Assembly (NCBI GenBank): GCA_964412105.1 | Contig: CAYPNM010000001.1 | Location: forward strand, 1 to 64,000 | Length of the DNA: 64,000 nt | Direction of reading: 5' to 3' | Source of the DNA: JAKAGZ01 sp964412105 | GTDB taxonomy: Bacteria > Bacteroidota > Ignavibacteria > Ignavibacteriales > Ignavibacteriaceae | Shown: positions 26,126 through 35,486 of the stretch, piece by piece | Layout: the number at the start of each line of letters is the position of its first letter | How positions within the stretch are numbered: position 1 is the first letter of the stretch | Notes under the pieces: model-generated | Seen by the model: the letters and a program-made list of their open reading frames with translations, nothing else | Databases searched by the model: none | What the model was told of the DNA's origin: nothing | Position numbers and translations under genes: made by a program

Positions 26126-28308
26126 GTCTTTATATTAATATTATTCCTTTGTTCGGTATTCTTGCTCTTTTGTATACATTCTGGAAATCTTCTTGGGTTG
26201 CTGGTAAGGATCCAGGGACAGAAAAAATGATCAAAATTTCCGGCCATATTTCAGAAGGTGCAATGGCCTTTTTGAAAGCTGAATACAAAGTGTTGTTAGT
26301 TTTTGTAGTCTGCGTAGCCATACTTCTTGCTGTATCGGCAGATCCCGTGACATCATCTCCATTGATTGGTATATCTTTTGTAGTGGGTGCTTTTTGCTCG
26401 GCACTTGCAGGATTTATTGGAATGAAAGTGGCAACTAAGGCTAATGTCAGAACAACTAATGCCGCAAGAACAAGCTTAGGTAAAGCACTTGAAATAGCTT
26501 TTGCCGGCGGTTCAGTTATGGGAATGGGTGTCGTTGGCCTTGGGGTTCTTGGTCTGGGTGCGTTGTTTATGATTTATAGTGATGCTTTTGGAGTAAACAG
26601 AATTGAAGATCTCAATAGAGTAATAACAATTATTACCGGCTTCTCTTTTGGAGCTTCCTCAATTGCTCTTTTTGCACGAGTGGGAGGCGGTATCTATACC
26701 AAAGCGGCTGATGTTGGTGCTGACTTGGTCGGAAAAGTTGAGGCAGGAATTCCTGAAGACCATCCATTGAATCCGGCAACCATTGCTGATAATGTAGGGG
26801 ATAACGTCGGTGACGTTGCTGGCATGGGGGCAGATCTTTTTGAATCTTATGTCGGATCAATAGTTGGTACAATGGTTCTTGGTGCCGCATTTTTTGGTTA
26901 TCCTGAATTCCAAAATTCTTTCCACGGACTTGGAGCTGTTCTACTCCCGCTTGTTATCGCTGGTGTTGGAATTGTTATGTCAATTCTCGGGACATTTTTT
27001 GTAAGAGTTAAAGAAGGGGGTGATCCACAGAAAGCTCTCAATAGGGGGGAATTCGGCTCATCAATAGTCATGATAATTGCTCTTTATTTTATAATTAAAT
27101 GGATGCTTCCGGAAACCTGGACTCACGAAGATCCGTTATATGGGATCACTTATACAATCACTTCCACAGGAATCTTTCTTGCTACTGTAATCGGTTTGGT
27201 TGCCGGAGTATTAATAGGGGTAATAACCGAATATTATACCGGAACAGGCAAAAGGCCGGTAATGGGAATTGTTAGGCAGTCACTTACTGGTAGTGCGACA
27301 AATATTATAGCGGGACTTGGAAACGGGATGTTCTCAACCGCATTGCCGCTTATTGTTCTTGCACTTTCAATTATAGGTGCTTTTCACTTTGGCGGGCTTT
27401 ACGGAATTGCTATAGCTGCTGTTGGTATGCTTTCAAATACAGGTATACAATTGGCTGTTGATGCTTACGGCCCTATTTCAGATAATGCAGGTGGAATAGC
27501 TGAAATGTCTGAACTTCCGAAAGAAGTGAGAGCGAGAACAGACAAACTCGATGCTGTTGGTAATACCACTGCTGCGATCGGAAAAGGTTTCGCGATTGGT
27601 TCAGCCGCTTTAACTGCCCTTGCTCTGTTTGGTGCTTTTATGACTGCTGCAAATATTAAAACAATAGATATTTCAAAAGCAGATGTAATGGCCGGACTTT
27701 TCCTTGGTGGTATGCTTCCTTTTCTCTTTTCCGCCCTTGCTTTGAAAGCGGTTGGAAGAGCAGCAATGTCAATGATAGAAGAAGTGAGACGACAATTTAA
27801 AACAATTCCTGAACTTGCTGCGGCTTTAGGGGTTATGAAAAAAAATGAAGGCAAGGAACAATCAGATTGGTCGGCTGAGGATAGATCGATTTTTGAAAAA
27901 GCGGATGGAGTTGCTGAATACGGGAAGTGCGTCGAAATTTCAACAACTGCAGCAATTAAACAAATGGTCATCCCTGGACTGATGGCAGTAATTGCTCCTG
28001 TGTTTATAGGGTATGTAGGTGGTCCTGAAATGCTTGGTGGTCTTCTGGCCGGGGTTACCGTAACCGGTGTATTAATGGCTATATTTCAAGCAAACGCAGG
28101 TGGTGCGTGGGATAATGCCAAAAAGACATTTGAAGAAGGCATCGAAATTAACGGAGAAAAATACCATAAGGGCTCGGATCCACATAAAGCTGCTGTGGTT
28201 GGAGATACAGTTGGAGATCCATTTAAGGATACTTCTGGTCCATCATTAAATATATTGATTAAACTTATGGCAGTTGTTTCTCTTGTAATTGCACCTTTAA
28301 TTAGATAA
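26122..28308 (+). CDS. hppA: Membrane-bound ion-translocating pyrophosphatase (K+-dependent type)
   Basis: This 728-aa polytopic protein couples hydrolysis of pyrophosphate to ion pumping. The catalytic block DVGADLVGKVEAGIPEDHPLNPA and the Asp-rich DNVGDNVGDVAG are intact. GNTTAAIGKG carries Ala where K+-independent enzymes have Lys, which indicates K+ dependence. ADLFESYVGSI places a Glu where Na+-pumping members such as the Thermotoga enzyme have it, so Na+ transport is likely. This is inference from known family markers. It sits with prs, rplY and pth, whose products feed or use nucleotide and translation pathways that release pyrophosphate. Confidence 0.95.
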   Translation: MSLYINIIPLFGILALLYTFWKSSWVAGKDPGTEKMIKISGHISEGAMAFLKAEYKVLLVFVVCVAILLAVSADPVTSSPLIGISFVVGAFCSALAGFIGMKVATKANVRTTNAARTSLGKALEIAFAGGSVMGMGVVGLGVLGLGALFMIYSDAFGVNRIEDLNRVITIITGFSFGASSIALFARVGGGIYTKAADVGADLVGKVEAGIPEDHPLNPATIADNVGDNVGDVAGMGADLFESYVGSIVGTMVLGAAFFGYPEFQNSFHGLGAVLLPLVIAGVGIVMSILGTFFVRVKEGGDPQKALNRGEFGSSIVMIIALYFIIKWMLPETWTHEDPLYGITYTITSTGIFLATVIGLVAGVLIGVITEYYTGTGKRPVMGIVRQSLTGSATNIIAGLGNGMFSTALPLIVLALSIIGAFHFGGLYGIAIAAVGMLSNTGIQLAVDAYGPISDNAGGIAEMSELPKEVRARTDKLDAVGNTTAAIGKGFAIGSAALTALALFGAFMTAANIKTIDISKADVMAGLFLGGMLPFLFSALALKAVGRAAMSMIEEVRRQFKTIPELAAALGVMKKNEGKEQSDWSAEDRSIFEKADGVAEYGKCVEISTTAAIKQMVIPGLMAVIAPVFIGYVGGPEMLGGLLAGVTVTGVLMAIFQANAGGAWDNAKKTFEEGIEINGEKYHKGSDPHKAAVVGDTVGDPFKDTSGPSLNILIKLMAVVSLVIAPLIR

Positions 28309-28398
28309 ATTTATAGTCCGTTTAATAGTTAACATATTTATTAATCCCTGCTCTCATCATGTAATGAGGGCCAAATTGACCAAAGGGAGGTGACACAT

Positions 28399-28818
28399 AT
28401 GCAGACAAACGTCTATGAAAGTGCTGTTATGATTAATGCAGCACTTGATGACGAACAAATTCAAGCCTTGATTTCCCGCATTAAAGAAACAATAACAAAT
28501 AATGGTGGTGAGATCAGAGAAATCGAAGATTGGGGACGAAAAAGATTGGCTTATGTGGTTAAGAAGAGTAAGGTTGGATATTATGCTATCTTTAGATTCA
28601 ACGCGCCTTCAAGCCTGATTGCCAAGCTTGAAAGATTCTATATTCTCGATGAACAATTCCTAAGATACCTCACAATTAAACTTGATACTGATGCTGTTGA
28701 GTATCTGGAAAAGAATAAAGATAAAGCTCTAAGCCAGCAAGATGATTCCAGCGTTGAGCCAGAATTAGCTGCTGAGGCTAAAAGATCAAGCGATGATTCT
28801 ATAGAGGACGACAAATAA
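28399..28818 (+). CDS. rpsF: 30S ribosomal protein S6
   Basis: This small-subunit protein pairs with S18. I start it at ATG 28399, which follows the strong Shine-Dalgarno GGGAGGTG (28386-28392). A GTG at 28390 in the same frame overlaps that site and is unlikely. The protein of 139 aa contains YESAVMINAALDDEQI and the conserved LAYVVKKSKVGYYAIFRF. An acidic tail extends past residue 110. It leads the rpsF-ssb-rpsR-rplI operon. Confidence 0.95.
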   Translation: MQTNVYESAVMINAALDDEQIQALISRIKETITNNGGEIREIEDWGRKRLAYVVKKSKVGYYAIFRFNAPSSLIAKLERFYILDEQFLRYLTIKLDTDAVEYLEKNKDKALSQQDDSSVEPELAAEAKRSSDDSIEDDK

Positions 28819-28852
28819 TTTTAAATAATGATTTAAGTATGGAGGAATAACC

Positions 28853-29344
28853 ATGGCCGATTTGAAAATGCCTGAAATAAATTATGTTATAGTTGCTGGT
28901 AATCTAACTAAAGATCCGGTTTTTCGTCAGACTACAAACAGTACACCGGTAGTTAATTTTTCTATCGCCTCAAACAGAAAATACAAAGACAGTTCCAATC
29001 AATGGCAGGAAGATGTTTGTTATGTCGGAATAGTTGCATGGAATAAATTAGCTGAAAGCTGTCACGACAGATTGAAAAAGGGTTCAGCAGTTCTAGTTGA
29101 TGGCGAATTGCAGAGCCGAAGCTGGAAATCAGATGATGGGCACAACAGGAGCATTGTGGAAATAAAAGCCAGGAGAATTCAGTTCCTTAATAAAAGAGGG
29201 AAACTGAATGATGCTGATAATGGAATGGATAATAATACAGAATCAGAAACAGACAGTACTGTAGAAGACAATTCCGATGTAGATTATACTGAGGATTCTT
29301 TTGATAAATTTTTATCAAATGAAGAATCTGATTTATTAAAATAA
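28853..29344 (+). CDS. ssb: Single-stranded DNA-binding protein
   Basis: This 163-aa protein has an OB-fold (about residues 8-115) with VAGNLTKDPVFRQT, VVNFSIASNRKY, and WNKLAESCHDRLKKGSAVLVDG, all typical of SSB. A disordered acidic tail follows. The tail ends in SNEESDLLK and lacks the acidic-Pro-Phe tip (DDIPF type) that recruits replication and repair proteins in most bacteria. It lies between rpsF and rpsR, the common position of ssb, with GGAGG upstream of ATG. Confidence 0.94.
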   Translation: MADLKMPEINYVIVAGNLTKDPVFRQTTNSTPVVNFSIASNRKYKDSSNQWQEDVCYVGIVAWNKLAESCHDRLKKGSAVLVDGELQSRSWKSDDGHNRSIVEIKARRIQFLNKRGKLNDADNGMDNNTESETDSTVEDNSDVDYTEDSFDKFLSNEESDLLK

Positions 29345-29357
29345 ATGGATTTGAAAT

Positions 29358-29588
29358 ATGAGAAATGAATTAAAAACAAAAAAAGTATGTCGGTTTACTC
29401 AGAATAATATAAAGTATATCGACTATAAGGATGTAAAATTATTACAGCGCTACACTACCGAGCAAGGTAAAATAATTCCCAAGAGAATTACAGGTACTAG
29501 TGCAAAATATCAACGACAATTATCCATTGCTATCAAACGTGCGAGGCATATGGCGCTGTTGCCTTATGTATCGGATACTTTGAAATAG
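29358..29588 (+). CDS. rpsR: 30S ribosomal protein S18
   Basis: This 76-aa protein carries the S18 block YIDYKDVKLLQRYTTEQGKI and the block RQLSIAIKRARHMALLPY. It binds S6 on the platform of the small subunit. The spacing of 13 bases after ssb and 20 before rplI supports one operon. Confidence 0.97.
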   Translation: MRNELKTKKVCRFTQNNIKYIDYKDVKLLQRYTTEQGKIIPKRITGTSAKYQRQLSIAIKRARHMALLPYVSDTLK

Positions 29589-29608
29589 CCCAAACCAGGA
29601 GTTAAAAA

Positions 29609-30052
29609 ATGAAAGTAATTTTAAGACAAAACACGGAAGGTCTGGGTCAGATTGGTGAAGTGGTTGATGTAAAGGATGGTTTCGCAAGAAATTTCTTAAT
29701 CCCAAGAAAATTGGCTTATGTAGCTCTAGCGGGAAATATAAAAGCTCTTGAGGAAGAGAAGAAAACTCTTTCAAAGAAGAGAGAACAGGAATTAGCTGCT
29801 GCAGAAACATTAGCTGCAGAACTGGAGAGAGTATCAGTTACTATACCTGTACAGGTTGGTGAAGAAGATAGAATTTTTGGTTCTGTAACCACTCAAATGA
29901 TCTCAGATGCTCTTAAAGAGAAAGGAAACGAGATAGATAAGAGAAAAATAGAAATTGATGAACCCATTAAAGCTTTAGGCATTTACAGTGTTAGCATTAA
30001 ACTGCATCCAAGTGTGAGTGCTAAAATTAAAGTATGGGTGGTAAGAGAATAG
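29609..30052 (+). CDS. rplI: 50S ribosomal protein L9
   Basis: This protein of 147 aa has the N-terminal RNA-binding domain (GLGQIGEVVDVKDGFARNFLIP), a long connecting helix (about 42-75, rich in Lys/Glu) and a C-terminal domain (FGSVTTQMISDAL). AGGAG precedes the ATG. It closes the operon and is followed by a strong bidirectional terminator. Confidence 0.97.
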   Translation: MKVILRQNTEGLGQIGEVVDVKDGFARNFLIPRKLAYVALAGNIKALEEEKKTLSKKREQELAAAETLAAELERVSVTIPVQVGEEDRIFGSVTTQMISDALKEKGNEIDKRKIEIDEPIKALGIYSVSIKLHPSVSAKIKVWVVRE

Positions 30053-30071
30053 GGATTGATGAAAATGATAC

Positions 30072-30105
30072 AAAAAAGGAAAGCAATTCAGCTTTCCTTT
30101 TTTTG
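30072..30105. terminator. Bidirectional intrinsic terminator between rplI and rpmB
   Basis: The arms AAAGGAAAGC and GCTTTCCTTT flank a 6-base loop. An A-run on one side and a T-run on the other make it work in both directions. It separates the convergent rplI (+) and rpmB (-). Confidence 0.85.
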
Positions 30106-30128
30106 TTTTAAATAAAATTCTATGTTGA

Positions 30129-30368
30129 TCAGTGAACTTTTATCTTCTTTTCTCTAATCATTTTTGCAATATCGGCAGTACCGTTTTTTGCAATACTCTT
30201 TACGGCTTTTGCTGAAAGTTTTAAAGTAACAAATCTGTTAAGTTCCTGTACCCACACTCTTTTTTTCTGAAGATTAGGCAAAAATCTCCTTTTCCTTCTG
30301 TTATGTGCGTGGGAAACACTATTACCTGCAACCGGACCTACACCCGTCAATTGACATCTTCTCGACAT
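30129..30368 (-). CDS. rpmB: 50S ribosomal protein L28
   Basis: This 79-aa protein contains SRRCQLTGVGPVAGNSVSHAHNRRKR, written here in shortened form, and RRFLPNLQKKRVWV, the standard L28 blocks. The start has AAGGAG upstream (minus strand). It reads toward rplI and shares its terminator. The first cysteine pair seen in zinc-binding L28 forms is not present. Confidence 0.95.
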   Translation of the reverse strand: MSRRCQLTGVGPVAGNSVSHAHNRRKRRFLPNLQKKRVWVQELNRFVTLKLSAKAVKSIAKNGTADIAKMIREKKIKVH

Positions 30369-30508
30369 TGAAATCTCCTTAAAGTCATTCCCATGATTAA
30401 TATTGGAACAACAAATATAATAAATTTATATGGAAAAAATAAAATAAATTACCATAAAAAAGCTATTTTTGTGCTCTTTTAATGATTTTTATAATATCAG
30501 AAATTGTA

Positions 30509-30536
30509 TTGACAATAATCGGCTTCTTATTATCTT
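30509..30536 (+). promoter_or_regulatory. Putative promoter of the YciO-family gene
   Basis: TTGACA (30509-30514) and TATCTT (30531-30536) lie 16 bases apart. Transcription would start near 30543 and leave a leader of about 75 bases. Confidence 0.4.
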
Positions 30537-30616
30537 GAGATCAGCTTTAATTTTTGGTTTAAAAAGGGGGAAATCAAAAATCCTATCATATATGAAAATA
30601 TTAAAAGGAGTTATGT

Positions 30617-31228
30617 ATGGAATATTATGAGCTTCATCCTGAAGATCCCGAGCTGAGGTATATTAACAAAGCTGTCCAGGTTTTGAGAAAGGGTGGGATA
30701 ATAATCTATCCTACGGATACTGTTTATGGAATGGGTTGTGACATTTATAATAAGAAAGCATTAGAAAAATTGTTTAGGATAAAGAATGATGTCGGAACTA
30801 AGCTTTTTAGTTTTATTTGTTCAAATTTTAAAGAGATTTCAAAATACGCCAAGATTTCAGACTATGCTTTTAAAAAAATGAAATATCTCCTGCCAGGACC
30901 TTATACCTTTATTTTGCCCACTACACGTTTAGTACCAAAGGAATTGTGGAGTAAAAGAAAAACCGTTGGGATAAGGATACCTAATAATAAGGTGGCATTA
31001 AAGCTGGTTGAATTACTGGGAAATCCGATTATTAGTACAAGTACAACTAATAGAAAAGGAGATGTTTTATACGAACCCTTTGAGATCAGGAATATTTTTA
31101 ATAATCAGGTAGACCTTATGTTAGCTTCAGGAAACCTTATTGGAGATCCTTCAAGTGTCATAGATTTGAGTGAAGATCAACCGGAGATAATCCGTCGAGG
31201 AGCCGGTGATGTAGCACTTTTCGTTTGA
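30617..31228 (+). CDS. Sua5/YciO/YrdC-family protein (YciO-like)
   Basis: This 203-aa protein has the YrdC fold that binds double-stranded RNA and, in TsaC/Sua5, makes threonylcarbamoyl-AMP for tRNA t6A. The start YELHPEDPELRYINKAVQVL and RKTVGIRIPNNKVALKLVELL match E. coli YciO better than TsaC. The motif YPTDTVYGMGCD is present. The SxN-type loop is altered to STSTTNRKGD. YciO proteins have weak or unclear t6A activity, so the role is uncertain. AAGGAG precedes the ATG. Confidence 0.82.
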   Translation: MEYYELHPEDPELRYINKAVQVLRKGGIIIYPTDTVYGMGCDIYNKKALEKLFRIKNDVGTKLFSFICSNFKEISKYAKISDYAFKKMKYLLPGPYTFILPTTRLVPKELWSKRKTVGIRIPNNKVALKLVELLGNPIISTSTTNRKGDVLYEPFEIRNIFNNQVDLMLASGNLIGDPSSVIDLSEDQPEIIRRGAGDVALFV

Positions 31229-31249
31229 TTTCAGGTTAATTATTTTTAA

Positions 31250-31273
31250 GCCCGGATATTTCCGGGCATTTTT
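31250..31273 (+). terminator. Intrinsic terminator after the YciO-family gene
   Basis: The stem GCCCGGA-TATT-TCCGGGC (31250-31267) is followed by ATTTTTAT. It lies 21 bases after the stop and just before the end of the convergent dnaG. Confidence 0.8.
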
Positions 31274-33149
31274 ATATCCCCGTTTTAAGTAAAGAAGTCC
31301 TTTCATTCTTTAATTCCACTTCGTTTCTCATCAATTGTAATATTTCATTTTCATCCTGGCTTGATTCAATTTTTTTAGTATTATCTGCTATCATTTTATT
31401 CAGAATATCAATTCTTTTTTTTCGGAGGACGTCCGATAAGTATTTCTCAGAAAGTTTATTATGAGTTATGGAATCGGAAACCTCTTCCCAGCGATTACTG
31501 ACAGAGTACTTATCCGATATGATTTCCATAAGGTAATTTTGTTCTTCTGCTTCGGCTATTTTATCCAGTAACGCTCCGGCAGATAATTCATCATTTTTAC
31601 TAAAAGAATCATAAACTATTTTAGCAAGGCTCCTATGAATTTCTAATTCAAAATCTTCAATTTGTATGTTTTCGAAAATTCTTTTTATGGATTTTTCATC
31701 TCCCATAAACAGTAATTCTATTATTTCACGCTCATTTATTAAATTACTATCGGATATCAGATCAGATTTTATTTCAGTTTTTGCAATTGATTTTTCATTT
31801 ACCTTTTGATTGATATCCTTTCTTGCTATTTCTCTCCCTTTGAATTTATCCTGTTCTGCTAAAGCGCGCAATAATTCATTTTCCAAAAGTTTTTCACGTA
31901 GATTAAAATTACTAGCTATCGTTTTGATCAGCAATGTTCGTTTTAGTTCATCGCTGATTAGAGCCACCGGCTTGACAAGTTCGCGTATTGCTTCAGCCAT
32001 TTTCGCTGGTTCCTTGAACATTCCAAGTGATTCATAGTAGGCAGACTGATATTCAAGAAAATTTTGAGAACCCAGAATTATTTCATCAAATCTTTCCTTC
32101 CCATATTTATTTAGGAATGAATCCGGATCTTCGCCTGCAGGAACGGAAGCAATTTTAATATCCATATCTCTTTTCAATAAAATTTCAATGCTCCGCATAG
32201 ATGCTTTTATGCCTGCTGTATCAGCATCAAAAAGGAGTACTACATTTTTTGTATATCTTGAAAGTAATTGAACCTGTTCATCGGTTAGGGCAGTTCCGGA
32301 GACGGCAACTATGTTTTTGATTCCATTTTGAAATAATGAAATAAGATCCATATAACCCTCAACAATAATGGCTTTATCAAGTTTTCTTATTTCATCTTTT
32401 GCATGTGAAAGTCCGTAAAGGATTCTGCCTTTTATATAGATTAATGACTCCGGTGAGTTTAAGTACTTGGCTGCCTTTTTTTCTGTTTCAAGTACTCTGC
32501 CTGCAAAAGCAACAACTCTGCCATTTGGGGAGAAAATGGGAAAGATAATTCTTCCTGAAAATTTATCATATAACCTTCCGTCTTCATAACTGCTGATTAA
32601 TCCCAAATTAAGGGAACGCTCAATATCTATTTTCTTTTCATTTAGAAAATTTACAAGGTCATCTCTTCCTGAAAGCGCAAAACCGAGTCCGAAAGATCGC
32701 ATAGTTTGGATTTTAATTTTTCTATTTTCAAAATATTTTCGTGCCGTTTCGCCTCTATCACTTTTGAGCAGGTTATCGGAAAAATAGCGCGCCACTGTTG
32801 TATTTATTTCATAAAGGAGCTCCTGCTCACTTTGCTTTTCAGTCCCGATTTCTTCATTGTATTCTAAGTTTATTCCAAGCTTTTCCGCAAGTTCCTGAAC
32901 TGCTTCAACAAAGGATATCTTTTGATATTCCATTAAAAACTTAAATACATTACCACCGGTGTGACAGCCAAAGCAGTGAAATATTTGTTTTTCTTCACTT
33001 ACTGTAAACGAAGGAGTTTTCTCGGAATGAAAAGGACACAATCCTATAAAATTTTTTCCTCTTTTTCTAAGTTGGACGTAGTCCGATATTATATCAACTA
33101 TGCTAGCTGAGGATCGTATTTCTTCTATTTTTGATTCAGGTATTCTCAT
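31272..33149 (-). CDS. dnaG: DNA primase
   Basis: This enzyme makes RNA primers at the replication fork. The 625-aa protein has an N-terminal zinc-binding domain with Cys38, His41, Cys59 and Cys62 (CPFH and CFGC). The RNA polymerase/TOPRIM core follows (about 120-350), with IIVEGYMDLISL and the acidic FDADTAG. A C-terminal helicase-binding region extends past about 430 and is less conserved. Lengths near 600 aa are usual. The neighbours are unrelated; rpoD and rpsU are not adjacent. Confidence 0.97.
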   Translation of the reverse strand: MRIPESKIEEIRSSASIVDIISDYVQLRKRGKNFIGLCPFHSEKTPSFTVSEEKQIFHCFGCHTGGNVFKFLMEYQKISFVEAVQELAEKLGINLEYNEEIGTEKQSEQELLYEINTTVARYFSDNLLKSDRGETARKYFENRKIKIQTMRSFGLGFALSGRDDLVNFLNEKKIDIERSLNLGLISSYEDGRLYDKFSGRIIFPIFSPNGRVVAFAGRVLETEKKAAKYLNSPESLIYIKGRILYGLSHAKDEIRKLDKAIIVEGYMDLISLFQNGIKNIVAVSGTALTDEQVQLLSRYTKNVVLLFDADTAGIKASMRSIEILLKRDMDIKIASVPAGEDPDSFLNKYGKERFDEIILGSQNFLEYQSAYYESLGMFKEPAKMAEAIRELVKPVALISDELKRTLLIKTIASNFNLREKLLENELLRALAEQDKFKGREIARKDINQKVNEKSIAKTEIKSDLISDSNLINEREIIELLFMGDEKSIKRIFENIQIEDFELEIHRSLAKIVYDSFSKNDELSAGALLDKIAEAEEQNYLMEIISDKYSVSNRWEEVSDSITHNKLSEKYLSDVLRKKRIDILNKMIADNTKKIESSQDENEILQLMRNEVELKNERTSLLKTGI

Positions 33150-33396
33150 TTTTCAGAGGCAAATTAATGGAAAATCCGGCATAAATAAAGTTTTATAATT
33201 TTGAAAAAGAGACTTATTTTCACACGATTCTCTTTTTATATGAAATCAACAATTTATTATATTTCATTCTGATTTGCGTAAATTTTATCATTGTAACTTG
33301 ATTGGTAGCCACAATCTTACTTATTTATGTTAATAAAATTACATAAATGCAACCGATTAGATTACCTGAAAAATCTTAAAATTATTGTGACAATAT

Positions 33397-35415
33397 ATGT
33401 ATCAGACAATTAGAAACGCCAGAAAATATTGTAACAGCCTAACCGAATATTCAAGATTTAAGACAAGAGTTGTAAATATTGGTAATCTCCCGTGTGGAGG
33501 TGAAAACCCGATTCGTATCCAATCTATGACCACAACGGATACTATGGATACAAAGGCCACAGTGGAGCAGACAATCAGAATGGTGGAATCAGGCTGCGAC
33601 TATGTCAGGATTACATCACCAAGCAAGTTAGAAGCGCAAAATCTTGAAAATATAAAAAAAGAACTACGAGCAAGGGGATACACTGTTCCATTAATTGCTG
33701 ATATACATTTTACTCCTAACGCTGCTGAATTGGCAGCACGAATAGTTGAAAAGGTGCGGGTTAATCCGGGCAATTATGCTGACCGCAAAAAATTTCAAAC
33801 CATTGAATATACAGATAAAAATTACGAAGCCGAGCTTGAAAGGTTAAGAGAGAAATTTACTCCGCTTGTAAAGGTTTGTAAGGAATATGGGACAGCTATG
33901 CGAATCGGAACTAATCATGGATCGCTTTCTGATAGGATTATGAATCGATATGGTGATACTCCTCTTGGCATGGTTGAATCCGCTCTGGAATTTGTGAGAA
34001 TATGTGAAGAACTAAATTATTATGATATTGTTCTTTCTATGAAAGCAAGCAACACGCAAATTATGGTTCAGGCCTACAGACTTCTTATTAATAAGATGCA
34101 AGAGGAAGAGATGAATTATCCCCTTCATCTTGGAGTAACTGAAGCAGGTGGGGGAGAAGATGGAAGAGTAAAATCAGCACTTGGTATTGGAACTTTGCTT
34201 GAAGACGGGCTAGGAGATACAGTTAGGGTTTCCTTAACAGAAGATCCGGAATATGAAGCTCCGGTTGCAATTTCTCTTGTACAGAGATATAAAAACAGAT
34301 CAGGTCACAAAAAGATTAAACCAATTGATGAACAGCCGAAAGATCCATTTAATTATGAAAGAAGGAATACATTTGAATTATCCGGATGCGGCGGCAGTAA
34401 TGTTCCGAGAGTGATTGCGGATTACAGCCAGAGAAAAATAGGTGATCAGACTGAGTTAAATGATATCGGATATTTCTATAATGCTGAAACAGATAAATGG
34501 AGTATGAATGATTTGGCGGCTGATATTATTTATCTGGGAGACCAGGATATTTCGTTTGATATTCCAAACGGAATTAAAGCCGTCTATAACTTCAGCTTTT
34601 GGAGGGGTCTTAAGAATAAATCGAAAGGTTTTCCTTTGATGAATGTATCTCAGTATCTTGAATCAAGAGAGAAAGGTAAAGATCTGAATTTTGTAACTGG
34701 AAATATAGAAACTTTTACAACTGATATTTTAGAAAAATTTAAGCAGGATGAAACAGTTGTAATAGTTCTTGAAACATTTAATCTTCATGGAGCAGCCGAA
34801 CAGAGAAGGGTATTTTTTGATTTATTAAGTAATAATGTGAAGAATCCTGTAATTGTAAAAAGAAGTTATAAAAATTTGAATGTGGATGAACTCAGGATAT
34901 ATGCTTCAACTGATTTGGGCTCTCTGCTAATTGATGGATTTGGTGAAGGTGTCTGGATTGAGATTAAAAATATTTCCAGAGATGGAAAAAATGCAAATAA
35001 ACACGCAAAAGAGGAATATTCGAGAACTTTTATTAAAAATCATGAATCCAAAGAAAAGGTAATAAACAGAACGTTATTCGGGATTTTGCAGGCGGCCCGT
35101 GTGAGGATTTCGAAGACTGAATATATCGCATGTCCTTCCTGCGGAAGAACACTTTTTGATTTGCAGGATACTACAGAAATGATAAGAAAGCGAACGGAAC
35201 ACTTGAAAGGTGTGAAAATAGCAATTATGGGCTGTATAGTAAATGGCCCTGGTGAAATGGCTGATGCAGATTATGGCTATGTTGGTTCAGGTGTAGATAA
35301 AATAACGCTTTATAAAGGCAAAGATATTGTGCGCAGAAATGTACCAGCAGCAAAAGCTGTGGATTCTTTAATAGAAATTATAAAGGATGATGGAAACTGG
35401 CTGGAACCTAATTAA
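33397..35415 (+). CDS. ispG: 4-hydroxy-3-methylbut-2-en-1-yl diphosphate synthase (long form)
   Basis: This is the penultimate step of the MEP isoprenoid pathway, a 4Fe-4S enzyme acting on cyclic MEcPP. The N-terminal TIM barrel has NPIRIQSMTTTDTMDT and DYVRITSPSK. The C-terminal cluster domain has ACPSCGRTLFDLQ and MGCIVNGPGEMADADYGYVG with the cluster cysteines. At 672 aa it is the long form with an inserted domain (about 290-560), as in Bacteroidota, Chlorobi and plants. dxr of the same pathway lies 15 kb away. Confidence 0.96.
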   Translation: MYQTIRNARKYCNSLTEYSRFKTRVVNIGNLPCGGENPIRIQSMTTTDTMDTKATVEQTIRMVESGCDYVRITSPSKLEAQNLENIKKELRARGYTVPLIADIHFTPNAAELAARIVEKVRVNPGNYADRKKFQTIEYTDKNYEAELERLREKFTPLVKVCKEYGTAMRIGTNHGSLSDRIMNRYGDTPLGMVESALEFVRICEELNYYDIVLSMKASNTQIMVQAYRLLINKMQEEEMNYPLHLGVTEAGGGEDGRVKSALGIGTLLEDGLGDTVRVSLTEDPEYEAPVAISLVQRYKNRSGHKKIKPIDEQPKDPFNYERRNTFELSGCGGSNVPRVIADYSQRKIGDQTELNDIGYFYNAETDKWSMNDLAADIIYLGDQDISFDIPNGIKAVYNFSFWRGLKNKSKGFPLMNVSQYLESREKGKDLNFVTGNIETFTTDILEKFKQDETVVIVLETFNLHGAAEQRRVFFDLLSNNVKNPVIVKRSYKNLNVDELRIYASTDLGSLLIDGFGEGVWIEIKNISRDGKNANKHAKEEYSRTFIKNHESKEKVINRTLFGILQAARVRISKTEYIACPSCGRTLFDLQDTTEMIRKRTEHLKGVKIAIMGCIVNGPGEMADADYGYVGSGVDKITLYKGKDIVRRNVPAAKAVDSLIEIIKDDGNWLEPN

Positions 35416-35451
35416 GTGGAAATTTGTTCAATTAGTATATATTTCCAATTC

Positions 35452-35480
35452 TTGCAAAAAAGGATGGAAAAATATATATT
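35452..35480 (+). promoter_or_regulatory. Putative promoter of a short leader or sRNA upstream of the Nif3-like gene
   Basis: TTGCAA (35452-35457) and TATATT (35475-35480) are 17 bases apart. Transcription would start near 35487, after the ispG stop and before the terminator at 35575-35610. Confidence 0.5.
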
Positions 35481-35486
35481 AATTGT

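Noticed and set aside
26633..26890. Antisense reading frames inside hppA, tamB, recJ and other long genes
   Set aside because: They are shadows of strongly conserved coding regions on the other strand, without start signals or family matches.
28390..28398. GTG 28390 as the rpsF start
   Set aside because: It lies within the Shine-Dalgarno GGGAGGTG that serves ATG 28399.
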